Counted from the stretch's first letter, positions 50,603 through 59,332 are shown. The stretch: DNA of 64,000 bases from Luteimonas suaedae (GCF_008312895.1 NZ_VSSP01000009.1:62001-126000), one strand, 5' to 3'. Program-made: numbers and translations. The notes: a model not told the origin generated them from the letters alone.

Positions 50603-51961
50603 TCACAGCATGTACGGCACCTTGAAGGTCAGGTTGAAGTCCGGCGCGTCCGGCGTCAGGCCGATGCCGAGCATCCCCACCAGCGTGGTGTTGGCGTTGA
50701 GCGCATGGGTCACGCCGAGATTGAAGGTGGCGGCGTTGGCGTCGCTGCCGATCACCTTGATCCAGTCCGCGTTCTCGTAGCGGGTGCGCGCGCGGGCGCT
50801 GAGGCGGTCGCTCAGCGAGATGCTCAGGCTGGTGCGCTCGTTGAAGGCGAAGGCGACGCCGGCGCCGAAGTAGAACGCGCGGCCCAGCTGCACCTCGCCC
50901 GGGTTCACCGTCGCCGGATTGTTGTCGAGATCGTCGAAGCTGCCGGTGAACGAGTGCACGTAGCCGATGTTGCCGAACAGAATCGCCGGATCGGTGGTCT
51001 TGACCGCCGACAGGCCGACGGTGGCCTGCCAGACACCGTTGCCGGTCGGCTGCTCCTCGGGCACCGCGAAGCGGATGAAGTCGTCCTCGTCGCGCTCGAG
51101 CACCTCCCATGGGATGCCGTAGGGCTCGCGCCCGGTCGGCGCGGTGACGCCGAGGTTGAGCACCGTTTCCGGCAGGAAACCGCGCTCGCCGAACAGCTTG
51201 TAGTTGGCGCTGGCGCTGATGTCGCCGAGGCCGGCGCCGTCGGTCTGCTCCTGCGCGATCGATGCCGCGGCGCCGCCGGCGCCGCCCTTCTGGTAGATGG
51301 TCTTGCGCGCGATGTAGGGCACGTCGAGGTTCAAGGTCAGGCGCGGGCTGAGGCCCCAGCGCGCGGCGAAATTGTAGTTCAGGGTGTCGGACTCGACGTT
51401 CTCGATGGCGATGTTGCCGAGGAAGATCGCGTCCAGCGCCAGGAACCCGTTGAGGGTGAGCTGCTTGCGGTCGTAACGGTTGTAGCTGACGCTGTTCTCC
51501 AGGATCAGCCGCTGGTTGAAGAGCGCCTGGTTCTGCTGCTTGACGTCGGCGACGCTGCGGGTTTCCTCCTCGCGTGCGCGCCGTGCGTCCTCGGCGCTGC
51601 CGGCATAGCCTTCCTGCGGCGGCGGCGCGGCGGGCGCCGCGGCCGGATCCGGCCGCGGTGCAGGCGTTGCAACGGCCGCGGCGATCGCCGTCTCCGGCGT
51701 CCCGGTGGCCGACGCTGGCGCGCCTTGGCCGCTGACCCGCGCCTGCAGCGCCTGCATGCGCATGTCGAGCTCGCGCAGGCGCCGCACCTCCTGCGCATAG
51801 CTGGCCTTGAGCGCGGCCAGCTCCTGCATCAGCTCGCCCATTTCCTTGTATTCGGCCGGGCTTGGCGCCGCGCCCGGATCCTGGGCGGCGGCGGTGCCGC
51901 TCAATGCGAGTGCGAGCGCCGTCGCCAGCAGCCCCGGTCGCGCGGTTGGTGTCCTTGTCAC
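50603..51961 (-). CDS. fapF: FapF-like outer-membrane amyloid export channel
   Basis: The start GTG 51961 has GGGAG at 7-nt spacing and gives a clean signal peptide (VTRTPTARPGLLATALALAL...ATAAAQ-like); ATGs at 51988 and 51982 lack this. The 452-residue protein has an N-terminal heptad coiled coil (about 35-80), an Ala/Pro linker, then alternating beta strands of a porin-like barrel ending in FKVPYML. A coiled coil plus barrel is the plan of FapF, which forms the trimeric channel exporting fibril subunits. It is the last gene of the operon, as fapF is in Pseudomonas. Confidence 0.82.
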   Translation of the reverse strand: MTRTPTARPGLLATALALALSGTAAAQDPGAAPSPAEYKEMGELMQELAALKASYAQEVRRLRELDMRMQALQARVSGQGAPASATGTPETAIAAAVATPAPRPDPAAAPAAPPPQEGYAGSAEDARRAREEETRSVADVKQQNQALFNQRLILENSVSYNRYDRKQLTLNGFLALDAIFLGNIAIENVESDTLNYNFAARWGLSPRLTLNLDVPYIARKTIYQKGGAGGAAASIAQEQTDGAGLGDISASANYKLFGERGFLPETVLNLGVTAPTGREPYGIPWEVLERDEDDFIRFAVPEEQPTGNGVWQATVGLSAVKTTDPAILFGNIGYVHSFTGSFDDLDNNPATVNPGEVQLGRAFYFGAGVAFAFNERTSLSISLSDRLSARARTRYENADWIKVIGSDANAATFNLGVTHALNANTTLVGMLGIGLTPDAPDFNLTFKVPYML

Positions 51962-51995
51962 GTGGAACTCCCGTGGTTGCATGCGCATTGTCCGT

Positions 51996-52775
51996 TCAGA
52001 GGCGGCCGCCGAGCCCGCGGGTCAGCGAGATCGCCTGCGCCACGCCCTGGTCGAGGGCCGCGTTGGCCGGCACCGCTTGCCGCACCAGCTCAAGGTGCAA
52101 TTGGTTGCTGACCGCGTGGCCGTCGCTGCCCAGACGGATGCTCTGGCCGAGGCTGCCGGCGCGGATCCACTGCTCGGCGGCGCCGTGGCCGTCGACCTGC
52201 AGCAGGATCCGGGCGTCGCCGCCGTCGAAGCCGGCGCTCGCGGTCAGCCCGCCCATCGCGGCATTGGCATGCCCGCCGGCGCTGGCGCCGGCCGGGGCGG
52301 GCGCTTCGCCGTCGCGCACGGTCAACGAGGTGAGGTTGCCGGCGGTATTGCCGTCGCCCGCGACCTGCACCGACTGCACCATGCCCGAGACATTGGCCAG
52401 TCCGGCCGAATCGACGCTGCGCTGGCCCTGCGCGACCGGCATGGGCGCGTCCCCGGCGGTGATGGTGACGCTCGGCCGGTAGCTGACCGTCGGCGTGCCG
52501 CGGCTGAAATCGAAGCCGAAATCGAGCTGGCCCTGCAGGGTCTGTCCGGCCGCGGTCTGCCAGGTCGAGACCATCGACACGCCGAACCACAGCACCGCGT
52601 CGTTGCCGACCGTGTAGCGGCCGCGCATCAGGCCCAGTTCGGCCTCGGGGATCTCGGTCAGTCCGGGCGCAGGTCGCGCGACCTCGCCGCCGGCCTGCGC
52701 GAGCGCGGACGCCATCGGCAGTCCGGCGCACAGCGCCGCCGGCAGCGCCAACGACCATCGTCGAATTCTATTCAT
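51996..52775 (-). CDS. fapE: FapE-like exported protein
   Basis: The 259-residue protein has a signal peptide (MNRIRRWSLALPAALCAGLP...ASALA) and LGLMRGRYTVGND then LWFGVSMVSTWQT, a motif I associate with proteins in C39-peptidase/amyloid operons. The middle has NVSGMVQSVQVAGDGNTAGN, a weak echo of the fibril repeat. Position between the FapD-like and FapF-like genes supports the FapE assignment. GGAGAGATGAG precedes the ATG at 52775. Confidence 0.68.
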   Translation of the reverse strand: MNRIRRWSLALPAALCAGLPMASALAQAGGEVARPAPGLTEIPEAELGLMRGRYTVGNDAVLWFGVSMVSTWQTAAGQTLQGQLDFGFDFSRGTPTVSYRPSVTITAGDAPMPVAQGQRSVDSAGLANVSGMVQSVQVAGDGNTAGNLTSLTVRDGEAPAPAGASAGGHANAAMGGLTASAGFDGGDARILLQVDGHGAAEQWIRAGSLGQSIRLGSDGHAVSNQLHLELVRQAVPANAALDQGVAQAISLTRGLGGRL

Positions 52776-52787
52776 CTCATCTCTCCT

Positions 52788-53489
52788 TCAGAACAGATCC
52801 GCATGCGTGAATCCGAAATCGAGCAGTTCGGCATCGGTGATCGGCCCCTGCCGCGCGTACAGTGTCTTCGCGCTGGGCCGGGACACCGGCTGCAGCAGCA
52901 CCGTGTTCCGGTCGAAGTCACTGGCGATCACGATGAAAACGGCGCGCGACGGCCACGACTGCATGAATTCGTCGAACGGCACACTGCGGTTGCCCAGGAT
53001 CGGGTCGCCGAGCTCGACCCGGTCGCCGTCGACCTGCTTGAGCACCACGAAATGGCGAAAGCCGCCGACGTCCATCAGCACCAGCGCCGGCACGCGCAGG
53101 CCGCGCAGCCGCGCTTCGTCGACCCGGTAACCGCGTCCGCGCATGCCCAGCGCTTCGACATAGCGCTTGATATCCAGCAGCGAGAAGCCGCGCTCGCGCA
53201 CCAGTTCCGGGTCCGCCACGCCCATCATGCCGTCGATCACCGTGGCCTCGTCGGCATCGATCCGATAGCCGTAACGCAGGATCGTCGCCAGCGCGGCGGC
53301 GCCGCAGCTGTAGTCGGTGTGCTGGCGCACCAGGTGCCGGAAGCGCGCCTCGCGCATGCTTTCCACGGACTTGGTGAACAAGCCGCCGTCGGGGAGCACG
53401 CCGCTGAAGCGCACCTCGCCGGCGTCGGCGCCGGCGCATGCCGCCGTCGCCGCCAAGAGGCAGGCGGCCGCGAGAATCTTCCGCAACAT
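52788..53489 (-). CDS. fapD: FapD-like C39 family cysteine peptidase
   Basis: The 233-residue protein has a signal peptide (possible lipobox-like TAAC at residues 15-18), then a papain-like C39 domain: catalytic Cys62 in DYSCGAAALATIL, His in GGFRHFVVLK and Asp in LGDPILGNRSV. All three active-site residues are present. FapD in Pseudomonas is required for fibril export/processing. GGAG precedes ATG 53489. It lies 12 bp upstream of the fapE-like gene. Confidence 0.88.
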   Translation of the reverse strand: MLRKILAAACLLAATAACAGADAGEVRFSGVLPDGGLFTKSVESMREARFRHLVRQHTDYSCGAAALATILRYGYRIDADEATVIDGMMGVADPELVRERGFSLLDIKRYVEALGMRGRGYRVDEARLRGLRVPALVLMDVGGFRHFVVLKQVDGDRVELGDPILGNRSVPFDEFMQSWPSRAVFIVIASDFDRNTVLLQPVSRPSAKTLYARQGPITDAELLDFGFTHADLF

Positions 53490-53506
53490 TACGATCTCCG
53501 TTCGGT

Positions 53507-53547
53507 GGAAGGCCCCGTCCCGCAGGGGAATACGGAACGGGGCTTCC
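53507..53547 (-). promoter_or_regulatory. Stem-loop between fapC-like and fapD-like genes
   Basis: GGAAGGCCCCGT (53507-53518) pairs with ACGGGGCTTCC (53537-53547) apart from one bulge. There is no T-run on the transcribed side, so it is more likely an mRNA-stabilising or processing hairpin, or a partial attenuator, than a full terminator. Such a site would raise amyloid subunit mRNA over that of the export genes. Confidence 0.5.
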
Positions 53548-53599
53548 GGGACTCCCGGCCTCAGGGGAAAGGGCGGGAGGTCACGCGTTGCGGCAGCGC

Positions 53600-55054
53600 T
53601 TATTCGCCGCCGCCGCCGCCACCACCGCCGGTCGACGGCTGCGCCACGGCCAGGGCCAGGCTGTTGGCCTGCAGGTTGCCCGTGCCCGAAGCGACGTTGA
53701 CGCCGATGTTGCCGGAGGCACCGCTGAAGGCGCTGCCCGACAGGCTGGCGGTATTGGTCGCGTCGACCACGATCCACTGGGTCGAGCTGACGGTGCCGCT
53801 CAGGCTGGCGACCAGGTCGCTGTAGGACAGTTCGACGAAGCCCAGCTCGCCGGACTCGCGGCCCCGGTAGCTGCCGCTCTCGTCGGTGTCGAAGGCGAGC
53901 CCGCCCACGCCCTGGCGGTACGGGTTCTGCACCGCGCCCTGGCTCTCGTTGTCGAAGTCGGCATGGCCGATGCTGGGGCCGGCCGGATGGTCTTCGCCTT
54001 CCCACATGTCGGCGTAGAAGTTGCTCTGCTGGTAAGCGTTGCCGCGACCGGCGTAGCTGCCCTGCTCGGTGCCCTCGTAGCGGCCCCTGCCCACACCCAC
54101 CGACCAGCCCTGGACCGGACCGCTCAGGCTGACTTCGACCGAGTCGGTCATGCGCTCGATGCGGCCTTCGTTGCTGACCGCGTTGCCGGTGGAGATCTGC
54201 TTGGAGCTCACGCTCGCCTGCGCATAGGCGCTGGTGGCGACCGAGGCGGCGAGGGCGTTCTTCTGCTGGTTGTTGTTGCCCGAAGCCACGTTGACGCCGA
54301 TGTTGCCCGACGCATTGGCGAACGCGTTGCCGCCGACGCTGGCATCGTTGGTCACGCCCATGTTGATCGTCTGGTTGCCGGCGCCGTACTGGTCGACGAA
54401 GACTTCGGCGTCGGCCAGGCCGAAGGCGAAGCTGGCGTCCGCGGCCGAAAGCGCGGCGGCGTTGTCCTGCACGTTGTTGTCGCCGGCGGCGACGTTGAAG
54501 GCGAGGTTGCCGGAGGCGTCGGAGCCGACGTCGTCGCCGATCGAGGCGTCATTGGTCAGCATGTCGTTGATGCCGACGTTGTCGGTGACCATCTGCCGGT
54601 TGTCGACCACGGCGATCGCCGCCGAATCGATGGCGATGTCGCCGGAGATCGTCGGGTCGCCGCTGAAGGCGATGTCGGAGCTCAGCGACAGTTCCTTGTC
54701 GAGCTGCACGTTGACGCCGTGCTCGTTGCGCTCCGAACGCACGTCCTCGTTGCGCTCGATGTCCTCATATTCCTGATTGGTGCTCAGGCTCTGGTCGATG
54801 CGCGTACGACGGGCGAATCTGTCGCTGTAGGCCAGGTCCACATCGATGTCCTTCGACACGTTCATGTCGAAGTTGGTGTCGCTGGTGTGGGTATTGGTGC
54901 TCGTGTTGGTGGTGTAGTTGCGGGTATCGTCGACGGTGATGTCGTGATCGATCATCACGGTCTCGTTGTACTCGACGTCCTGCGCCTGTGCCGCGCCGGC
55001 CGTTGCCGCGGCGACCGCAATCGCGAGTGCCGTCCATTTCGTATTCGCTTTCAT
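53600..55054 (-). CDS. fapC: FapC-like major amyloid subunit
   Basis: The 484-residue protein has a signal peptide (...AGAAQA-QDVEY). Residues 26-165 are acidic and Asn/Thr/Asp-rich. Three imperfect 36-residue repeats follow at about 168-203, 236-271 and 434-469, with consensus NDASxGxxxxSGNIGVNVAS then GxxNxQxNxLA. The first two are separated by 32 residues, the last by about 160. The C-terminus is STGGGGGGGGE. This is the Fap fibril repeat plan. No cysteine is present, unlike the CxxC reported for Pseudomonas FapB/FapC. AGAGGA precedes ATG 55054. Confidence 0.85.
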   Translation of the reverse strand: MKANTKWTALAIAVAAATAGAAQAQDVEYNETVMIDHDITVDDTRNYTTNTSTNTHTSDTNFDMNVSKDIDVDLAYSDRFARRTRIDQSLSTNQEYEDIERNEDVRSERNEHGVNVQLDKELSLSSDIAFSGDPTISGDIAIDSAAIAVVDNRQMVTDNVGINDMLTNDASIGDDVGSDASGNLAFNVAAGDNNVQDNAAALSAADASFAFGLADAEVFVDQYGAGNQTINMGVTNDASVGGNAFANASGNIGVNVASGNNNQQKNALAASVATSAYAQASVSSKQISTGNAVSNEGRIERMTDSVEVSLSGPVQGWSVGVGRGRYEGTEQGSYAGRGNAYQQSNFYADMWEGEDHPAGPSIGHADFDNESQGAVQNPYRQGVGGLAFDTDESGSYRGRESGELGFVELSYSDLVASLSGTVSSTQWIVVDATNTASLSGSAFSGASGNIGVNVASGTGNLQANSLALAVAQPSTGGGGGGGGE

Positions 55055-55091
55055 GATGTCCTCTGCTCTTTCTCTGGAGTGAAGTGCCGGT

Positions 55092-55724
55092 TCACGGAAC
55101 GGTCTGCACGGACAGGACCAGTTGGTTGTCCGTGGCGTTGCCCGACCCCGCGATCTGATTGAGCTGCAGCACGCCCTCGAAGCCGCGTAGCGCGGAGGCT
55201 TCCACGGCGACCTTGCGGTCCGCCGTTTCCGCGCCCCCCTGGCCGTTCGGATGTTGCAGCCCTGCTGACGCGAACGCCGGCGACGACAACTGCTCGTCGC
55301 TGGCCTCGCGTATGCCCTGTTGCGCCAGCGTCACGGCAACCGCGTTGAGTTCCGCGTTGCCGCTGCCGCTGGCCTGATTGATGGAGACGAGCCCGCTCGC
55401 GTCGGCGAATGCCTGCCCGCCGATGACGGCGGTCGCCTGCGCGGGCGCGTCGAAGCGGTCGGATGTCCGCGCCTGGTGCACGGCGACCGGAGCGCTCGCC
55501 CTGCCCCCGCTGGCGAAGGCGCGCTGGTTGCTCTGCTGGTTGAGGTCGCCCGCAGACAGGTTGACCGCGATCGCGCCGCTGGCGCCGTTGAAGGCGCGCT
55601 CGTCGACACGGGTCTCGGCCAGCCAGCCGAGCATCGCGACGTAGTCGTCGCTCTCCTGCGCCTGCACGCCGGCGAGCGGCAGCAGCGCCAGCAGCGGCAC
55701 GAAGCGGAGCGGCGCCATGGTCAT
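55092..55724 (-). CDS. fapB: FapB-like minor amyloid subunit
   Basis: The 210-residue protein has a signal peptide (MTMAPLRFVPLLALLPLAGV-QAQ) and three repeats at about 40-71, 100-132 and 174-206 of form ASGAIAVNLSAGDLNQQSN, ASGLVSINQASGSGNAELN and GVLQLNQIAGSGNATDN. These match the fibril repeat of the larger neighbour but are shorter and more spread in sequence. FapB in Pseudomonas nucleates FapC fibres. The ATG overlaps the upstream stop (ATGA), and the fapC-like gene starts 37 bp downstream. No cysteines are seen. Confidence 0.78.
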   Translation of the reverse strand: MTMAPLRFVPLLALLPLAGVQAQESDDYVAMLGWLAETRVDERAFNGASGAIAVNLSAGDLNQQSNQRAFASGGRASAPVAVHQARTSDRFDAPAQATAVIGGQAFADASGLVSINQASGSGNAELNAVAVTLAQQGIREASDEQLSSPAFASAGLQHPNGQGGAETADRKVAVEASALRGFEGVLQLNQIAGSGNATDNQLVLSVQTVP

Positions 55725-56227
55725 CGCCCGCCGTTGCCGTTGCCTGGCGTGGTGCCCAGGGGAAACTGCGACAGCGCGCCGTCGATGTGCCGGCCGATGC
55801 CGCGCGTGCTGGTGCCGATGGCACCGAGCGGTGCGCGCAAGGCGCCGTTGATGCCGGCCCCGGACCCCAGCCCGCCCCGTTCCGGGCTGGCCGTTCCAAG
55901 ACTCCCGGACACGGCGGTCGCGGCGCTCTGCCCGGCCGGGGCCAGGCCCGCGCCCGGTTGCAGCCGGTGGCCCGAATCGATCGCCGCGAAATCGGCGTCG
56001 CTCAATTCGCCGGTCCCCAGCGACCGGTCGATCTCGCGATTCGGTGTCGGGTCGGCGATCACCGCCAGGCTTGGCGGTGCCGGGCGGACGGCGTGGCGTG
56101 TATTGACGTCGCGCAGCAGCACCATCTCGCCGTGCCTGGGCTCCACACCACTGCGGGCGCCGGCGGCCTCGGCTCCATACGGCGCCATGCACAGCAGGCA
56201 AAGCGCGAGGATCTTGGTTCTGGTCAT
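55721..56227 (-). CDS. fapA: FapA-position exported protein
   Basis: The 168-residue protein has a signal peptide (MTRTKILALCLLCMAPYGAEA) and a mature part rich in Gly, Ala, Pro and Arg with no repeat of the fibril type. It is the first gene of the operon, directly after the sigma-54 promoter and coupled to the fapB-like gene. In Pseudomonas this position holds FapA, a small periplasmic protein affecting fibre composition. The assignment rests on position, size and export, not on a sequence motif. Confidence 0.55.
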   Translation of the reverse strand: MTRTKILALCLLCMAPYGAEAAGARSGVEPRHGEMVLLRDVNTRHAVRPAPPSLAVIADPTPNREIDRSLGTGELSDADFAAIDSGHRLQPGAGLAPAGQSAATAVSGSLGTASPERGGLGSGAGINGALRAPLGAIGTSTRGIGRHIDGALSQFPLGTTPGNGNGGR

Positions 56228-56262
56228 GGCAGGGTCTCGTGCGGAAACGCGAGGAGATGGAC

Positions 56263-56277
56263 GCACGATCCGTGCCA
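56263..56277 (-). promoter_or_regulatory. Sigma-54 (-24/-12) promoter of the fap operon
   Basis: On the minus strand TGGCACGGATCGTGC has GG and GC separated by exactly 10 bases; TGGCAC matches the -24 consensus fully and GTGC matches three of four -12 bases. Transcription would start near 56251, giving a short leader before the ATG at 56227. An A/T tract (56281-56299) lies just upstream, a possible IHF site. The convergent enhancer-binding gene at 49253 supports the call. Confidence 0.7.
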
Positions 56278-56567
56278 CGGATAAAAACTATTAAAAACAG
56301 CGTCTTACGTTCTCATTAAGAAGCACGGCGATACCGCGGTGTTACAGGGCTCCACCGCCGCCGGCGCGCTTTCCGGTGGCCGCCGGCGGCATTGCGCGCT
56401 CGTTGGCGATCACCGGCGCTGTATCGCTTCCGTTACACCCGGGCCGCAACGGTTTACACGGCGGTGCGGCGGCGGCGGAGCATGGCGCGTCGCCGGCGTG
56501 TTCCGCTTCCGCGAAGGCGGCGTTAGCCTAGGCGACCGTTTCTCGGCCGACGTCCTCGAGGCTTCCG
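56278..56567. promoter_or_regulatory. Upstream region shared by fap operon and cardiolipin synthase
   Basis: Holds GTTACA at 56341, CGTTACAC at 56431 and GTTTACAC at 56452. The last two TTACAC words are 21 bp apart, two helical turns, about 160-180 bp upstream of the sigma-54 promoter, the distance expected of enhancer sites. The plus-strand promoter of the cardiolipin synthase gene must also lie here. Binding-site status is inferred. Confidence 0.35.
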
Positions 56568-58013
56568 ATGCCCGACTTGCTGCAGCGCGGCTGGGATGCG
56601 CTGACCTCGACCCCCGGGCTGGCGATGCTGCTCGTGCTCGGCTGGCTGCTGTACCTGATCTGGCTGGGCGGCTGGATCGTGCTGCAGAAGCGCGAACCGG
56701 TGGCGACCCTGAGCTGGCTGCTGGGCCTGGCGCTGCTGCCCTATCTCGGCTTCCTGATCTACCACGTGTTCGGGCCGCAGAAGATCCGGCGCCAGCGCCT
56801 GCGTCGCGAGAGCAGCCGCGCCCGCTTGCCACAGGAACCGGACGGGTTTTCCGGCCATTCCGACGCTGCCGAACTGGCGAGCCTGGCGCACGCGGCCTCC
56901 GGCCTGGCGCCGGCCTCGGCGACCGAGGTGCGGCTGCTGGTCGACGGCGGCGAGACCTACGATGCGTTGCTGGCCGACGTCGCCGCCGCGCGCAGCCACC
57001 TCCACCTCGAGTACTACATCTACGAGACCGACCATATCGGCACCACGCTGCGCGATGCGCTGGTCGAGCGCGCCCGGGCCGGCGTGCGGGTCCGGTTGCT
57101 GATCGATGCCGTGGGCAGCGGCCAGCCGCGACGGTTCTTTTCGCCGCTGATCGACGCCGGCGGCGAGGTGACGTGGTTCCATCCGACCCAGTTCGGGCGC
57201 ATCTGGCAGCGGCCTTGGCTCAACCTGCGCAACCACCGCAAGATCGTGGTGATCGACGGCTGCATCGGCTACACCGGCGGCATCAACATCAGCGACCACC
57301 AGGACGAGCGCCGGCGCGACGACGCCTATCGCGACCTGCACCTGCGCCTGGAGGGCGAAGCGGTGCGCCGCCTGCAGAAAATCTTCGTCGAGGATTGGCT
57401 GTATGCCAACGGCGACGACGGCTGCATCGGCGAGATCGCGGCGCAGACGCCGGCTTGCGACCATGGCCCGATCGCAGCCCAGGTGCTGTCCTCGGGCCCC
57501 GATTCGTCCTGGGAAGCGATCCACCGCCTGCACGTCAGCGCGATCCATGCCGCGCGCACGCGGGTCTGGCTGGTGACGCCCTATTTCGTGCCCGGCGAGG
57601 CGGCGATGATGGCGCTGACCTCGGCGGCGCTGGCCGGACTCGACGTGCGGCTGCTGCTGCCGCGGCGCTGCGATTCGCTGCTGGTGACGCTGGCCGCCCG
57701 CTCCTACTTCGACGCGCTGATGGAGGCGGGCGTCCAGGTGTACGAGTACGGTCCGCGACTGCTGCACAGCAAGGCGCTGGTGGTCGATGATTCGCTGGCG
57801 TTGGTGGGCAGCGCCAATTTCGACAACCGCAGCTTCCGGCTCAATTTCGAGGCCTCGGTGCTGTTCGACGACCGCGCGCTGACGGCGCAGCTGGCGCGTC
57901 ACGTCGAATCGGAACTCGCGCGGGCGCGTCGGGTCCACGCCCGCGACGACCGGCCGCTGCTGCGCGAGCGCCTGCCCGAAGCGCTCGCTCGACTGCTCTC
58001 ACCGCTGCTCTGA
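56568..58013 (+). CDS. cls: Cardiolipin synthase
   Basis: The 481-residue protein has two N-terminal membrane helices (about 17-37 and 46-67) and two phospholipase D motifs, HRKIVVIDG then GGINISD near 225-245, and HSKALVVDD then GSANFDNRSF near 405-425. It condenses phosphatidylglycerol (or PG with PE) to cardiolipin at the inner membrane. Length and HKD spacing match bacterial Cls enzymes. Confidence 0.93.
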   Translation: MPDLLQRGWDALTSTPGLAMLLVLGWLLYLIWLGGWIVLQKREPVATLSWLLGLALLPYLGFLIYHVFGPQKIRRQRLRRESSRARLPQEPDGFSGHSDAAELASLAHAASGLAPASATEVRLLVDGGETYDALLADVAAARSHLHLEYYIYETDHIGTTLRDALVERARAGVRVRLLIDAVGSGQPRRFFSPLIDAGGEVTWFHPTQFGRIWQRPWLNLRNHRKIVVIDGCIGYTGGINISDHQDERRRDDAYRDLHLRLEGEAVRRLQKIFVEDWLYANGDDGCIGEIAAQTPACDHGPIAAQVLSSGPDSSWEAIHRLHVSAIHAARTRVWLVTPYFVPGEAAMMALTSAALAGLDVRLLLPRRCDSLLVTLAARSYFDALMEAGVQVYEYGPRLLHSKALVVDDSLALVGSANFDNRSFRLNFEASVLFDDRALTAQLARHVESELARARRVHARDDRPLLRERLPEALARLLSPLL

Positions 58014-58117
58014 AACCGCCCCGTCGCGACCGGCGGCAGCAGCGGCCCACCGGACGGCTGCCAGGCCGCGCGGCAGGGGGTAGACTGGTGGCGTCTTCGT
58101 GGAAGGAGGGATTCCAC

Positions 58118-58387
58118 ATGCCATGGTTGTTCCTGCTGCTGGCCATCGCCGCGTTTGCGATCGCGATGGCGACTTCCTCGTTGGCGCTGGCGGTGGTCTG
58201 CATCCTGGCCGCGCTGGTCCTGCTGGCGATCTGGGTCATGGGCCTGTTGGCGCAACGCGTCGGCAGCCAGAGCCGCGACGACACGATGATGATCGACCCG
58301 CAGGAATTGCGCCGCCTGCGCGAGCAGGCCGAAGCGCGCCGAGCGAGCGAAGGCATGACTGCCTCGGGCGAAGCGCCGCCGCATTGA
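58118..58387 (+). CDS. Small membrane protein, hypothetical
   Basis: The 89-residue protein has two membrane helices (about 3-20 and 22-43) and a charged C-terminal tail ([20 protein letters not shown]). GGAAGGAGGG stands about 8 nt before ATG 58118, a strong ribosome site. No known domain. It lies between cls and pdxJ, 105 and 55 bp away. Confidence 0.75.
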   Translation: MPWLFLLLAIAAFAIAMATSSLALAVVCILAALVLLAIWVMGLLAQRVGSQSRDDTMMIDPQELRRLREQAEARRASEGMTASGEAPPH

Positions 58388-58442
58388 ATCCTGCGGACGT
58401 GCCCGCCGCGGTGGTGCCATCAGCGAACGCCAGGCGCGGGCC

Positions 58443-59195
58443 ATGACCCGTCTCAGCGTCAACCTCAACAAGGTGGCGCTGCTGCGCAATGCGCGCGGCG
58501 GTGGCGACCCGGACGTGCTCGAGGCCGCGCGCATCTGCCTGGACGCCGGCGCGCACGGCATCACCGTGCATCCACGACCGGATGCGCGCCACGCCCGCAG
58601 CGACGACGTGCTGGCGTTGGCGGCCTTGTGTCGACAGCGCGGCGTCGAGTTCAATCTCGAGGGCAATCCGTTCGCAGCGGCGCGTCCCGGGTACCCGGGA
58701 TTCCTCGCCCTGTGCGCCGAGACGCGCCCGCGGCAGGCGACGCTGGTGCCGGACGACGATGGCCAGCTGACATCCGACCATGGTTTCGACTTCGCGCGCG
58801 ATGCCGACCGCCTGCGTGCACCGGTCGCCGAACTGCACGCACTGGGATGCCGGGTCAGCCTGTTCGCCGATGCCGGCGCGGCGGTCGAGCAGGCCGCGGC
58901 GCTCGGCGCCGACCGGATCGAGCTCTATACCGGTCCGTTCGCCGAGGCGCATGCCCGCGGCGATGCCGGCACGGTCGCGCGCGATTGCGCCGAGACCGCA
59001 AGGCGCGCGCGCGATGCCGGGCTCGGGGTCAATGCCGGCCACGATCTGAGCCAGGCCAATCTCGGCGCCTTCCTGGCCGCGGTGCCCGGTGTGCTCGAAG
59101 TGTCGATCGGCCACGCCCTGATCGGCGAAGCGCTGTACGCCGGACTTGCGCCCACCATCGAGCGCTACCTTCGCCTGCTGGACGCCGTCCGCTAG
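58443..59195 (+). CDS. pdxJ: Pyridoxine 5'-phosphate synthase
   Basis: The 250-residue protein begins [20 protein letters not shown] and continues [27 protein letters not shown] and [13 protein letters not shown], all diagnostic of PdxJ. It joins 3-amino-2-oxopropyl phosphate and deoxyxylulose 5-phosphate to pyridoxine 5'-phosphate in vitamin B6 synthesis. Cytoplasmic TIM barrel of normal length. Confidence 0.96.
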   Translation: MTRLSVNLNKVALLRNARGGGDPDVLEAARICLDAGAHGITVHPRPDARHARSDDVLALAALCRQRGVEFNLEGNPFAAARPGYPGFLALCAETRPRQATLVPDDDGQLTSDHGFDFARDADRLRAPVAELHALGCRVSLFADAGAAVEQAAALGADRIELYTGPFAEAHARGDAGTVARDCAETARRARDAGLGVNAGHDLSQANLGAFLAAVPGVLEVSIGHALIGEALYAGLAPTIERYLRLLDAVR

Positions 59196-59332
59196 TCGCT
59201 CCGGCACCGGGACACCGGTCGGCGGTTGCTCGAAAAGCATTGTTTGCCGTGGAACGACGCGGATCGGCCATCGACCTGCACAGTCCGTTCGACTCCCGCT
59301 CGCCCGCGATTCGAAAAGAGCACCGCCTCTTC

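Noticed and set aside
53438-55162. 574-codon plus-strand frame opposite the fapC-like gene
   Set aside because: Val/Ala/Gly/His-rich antisense translation with no domain; the minus strand has signal peptide, repeats and ribosome sites.
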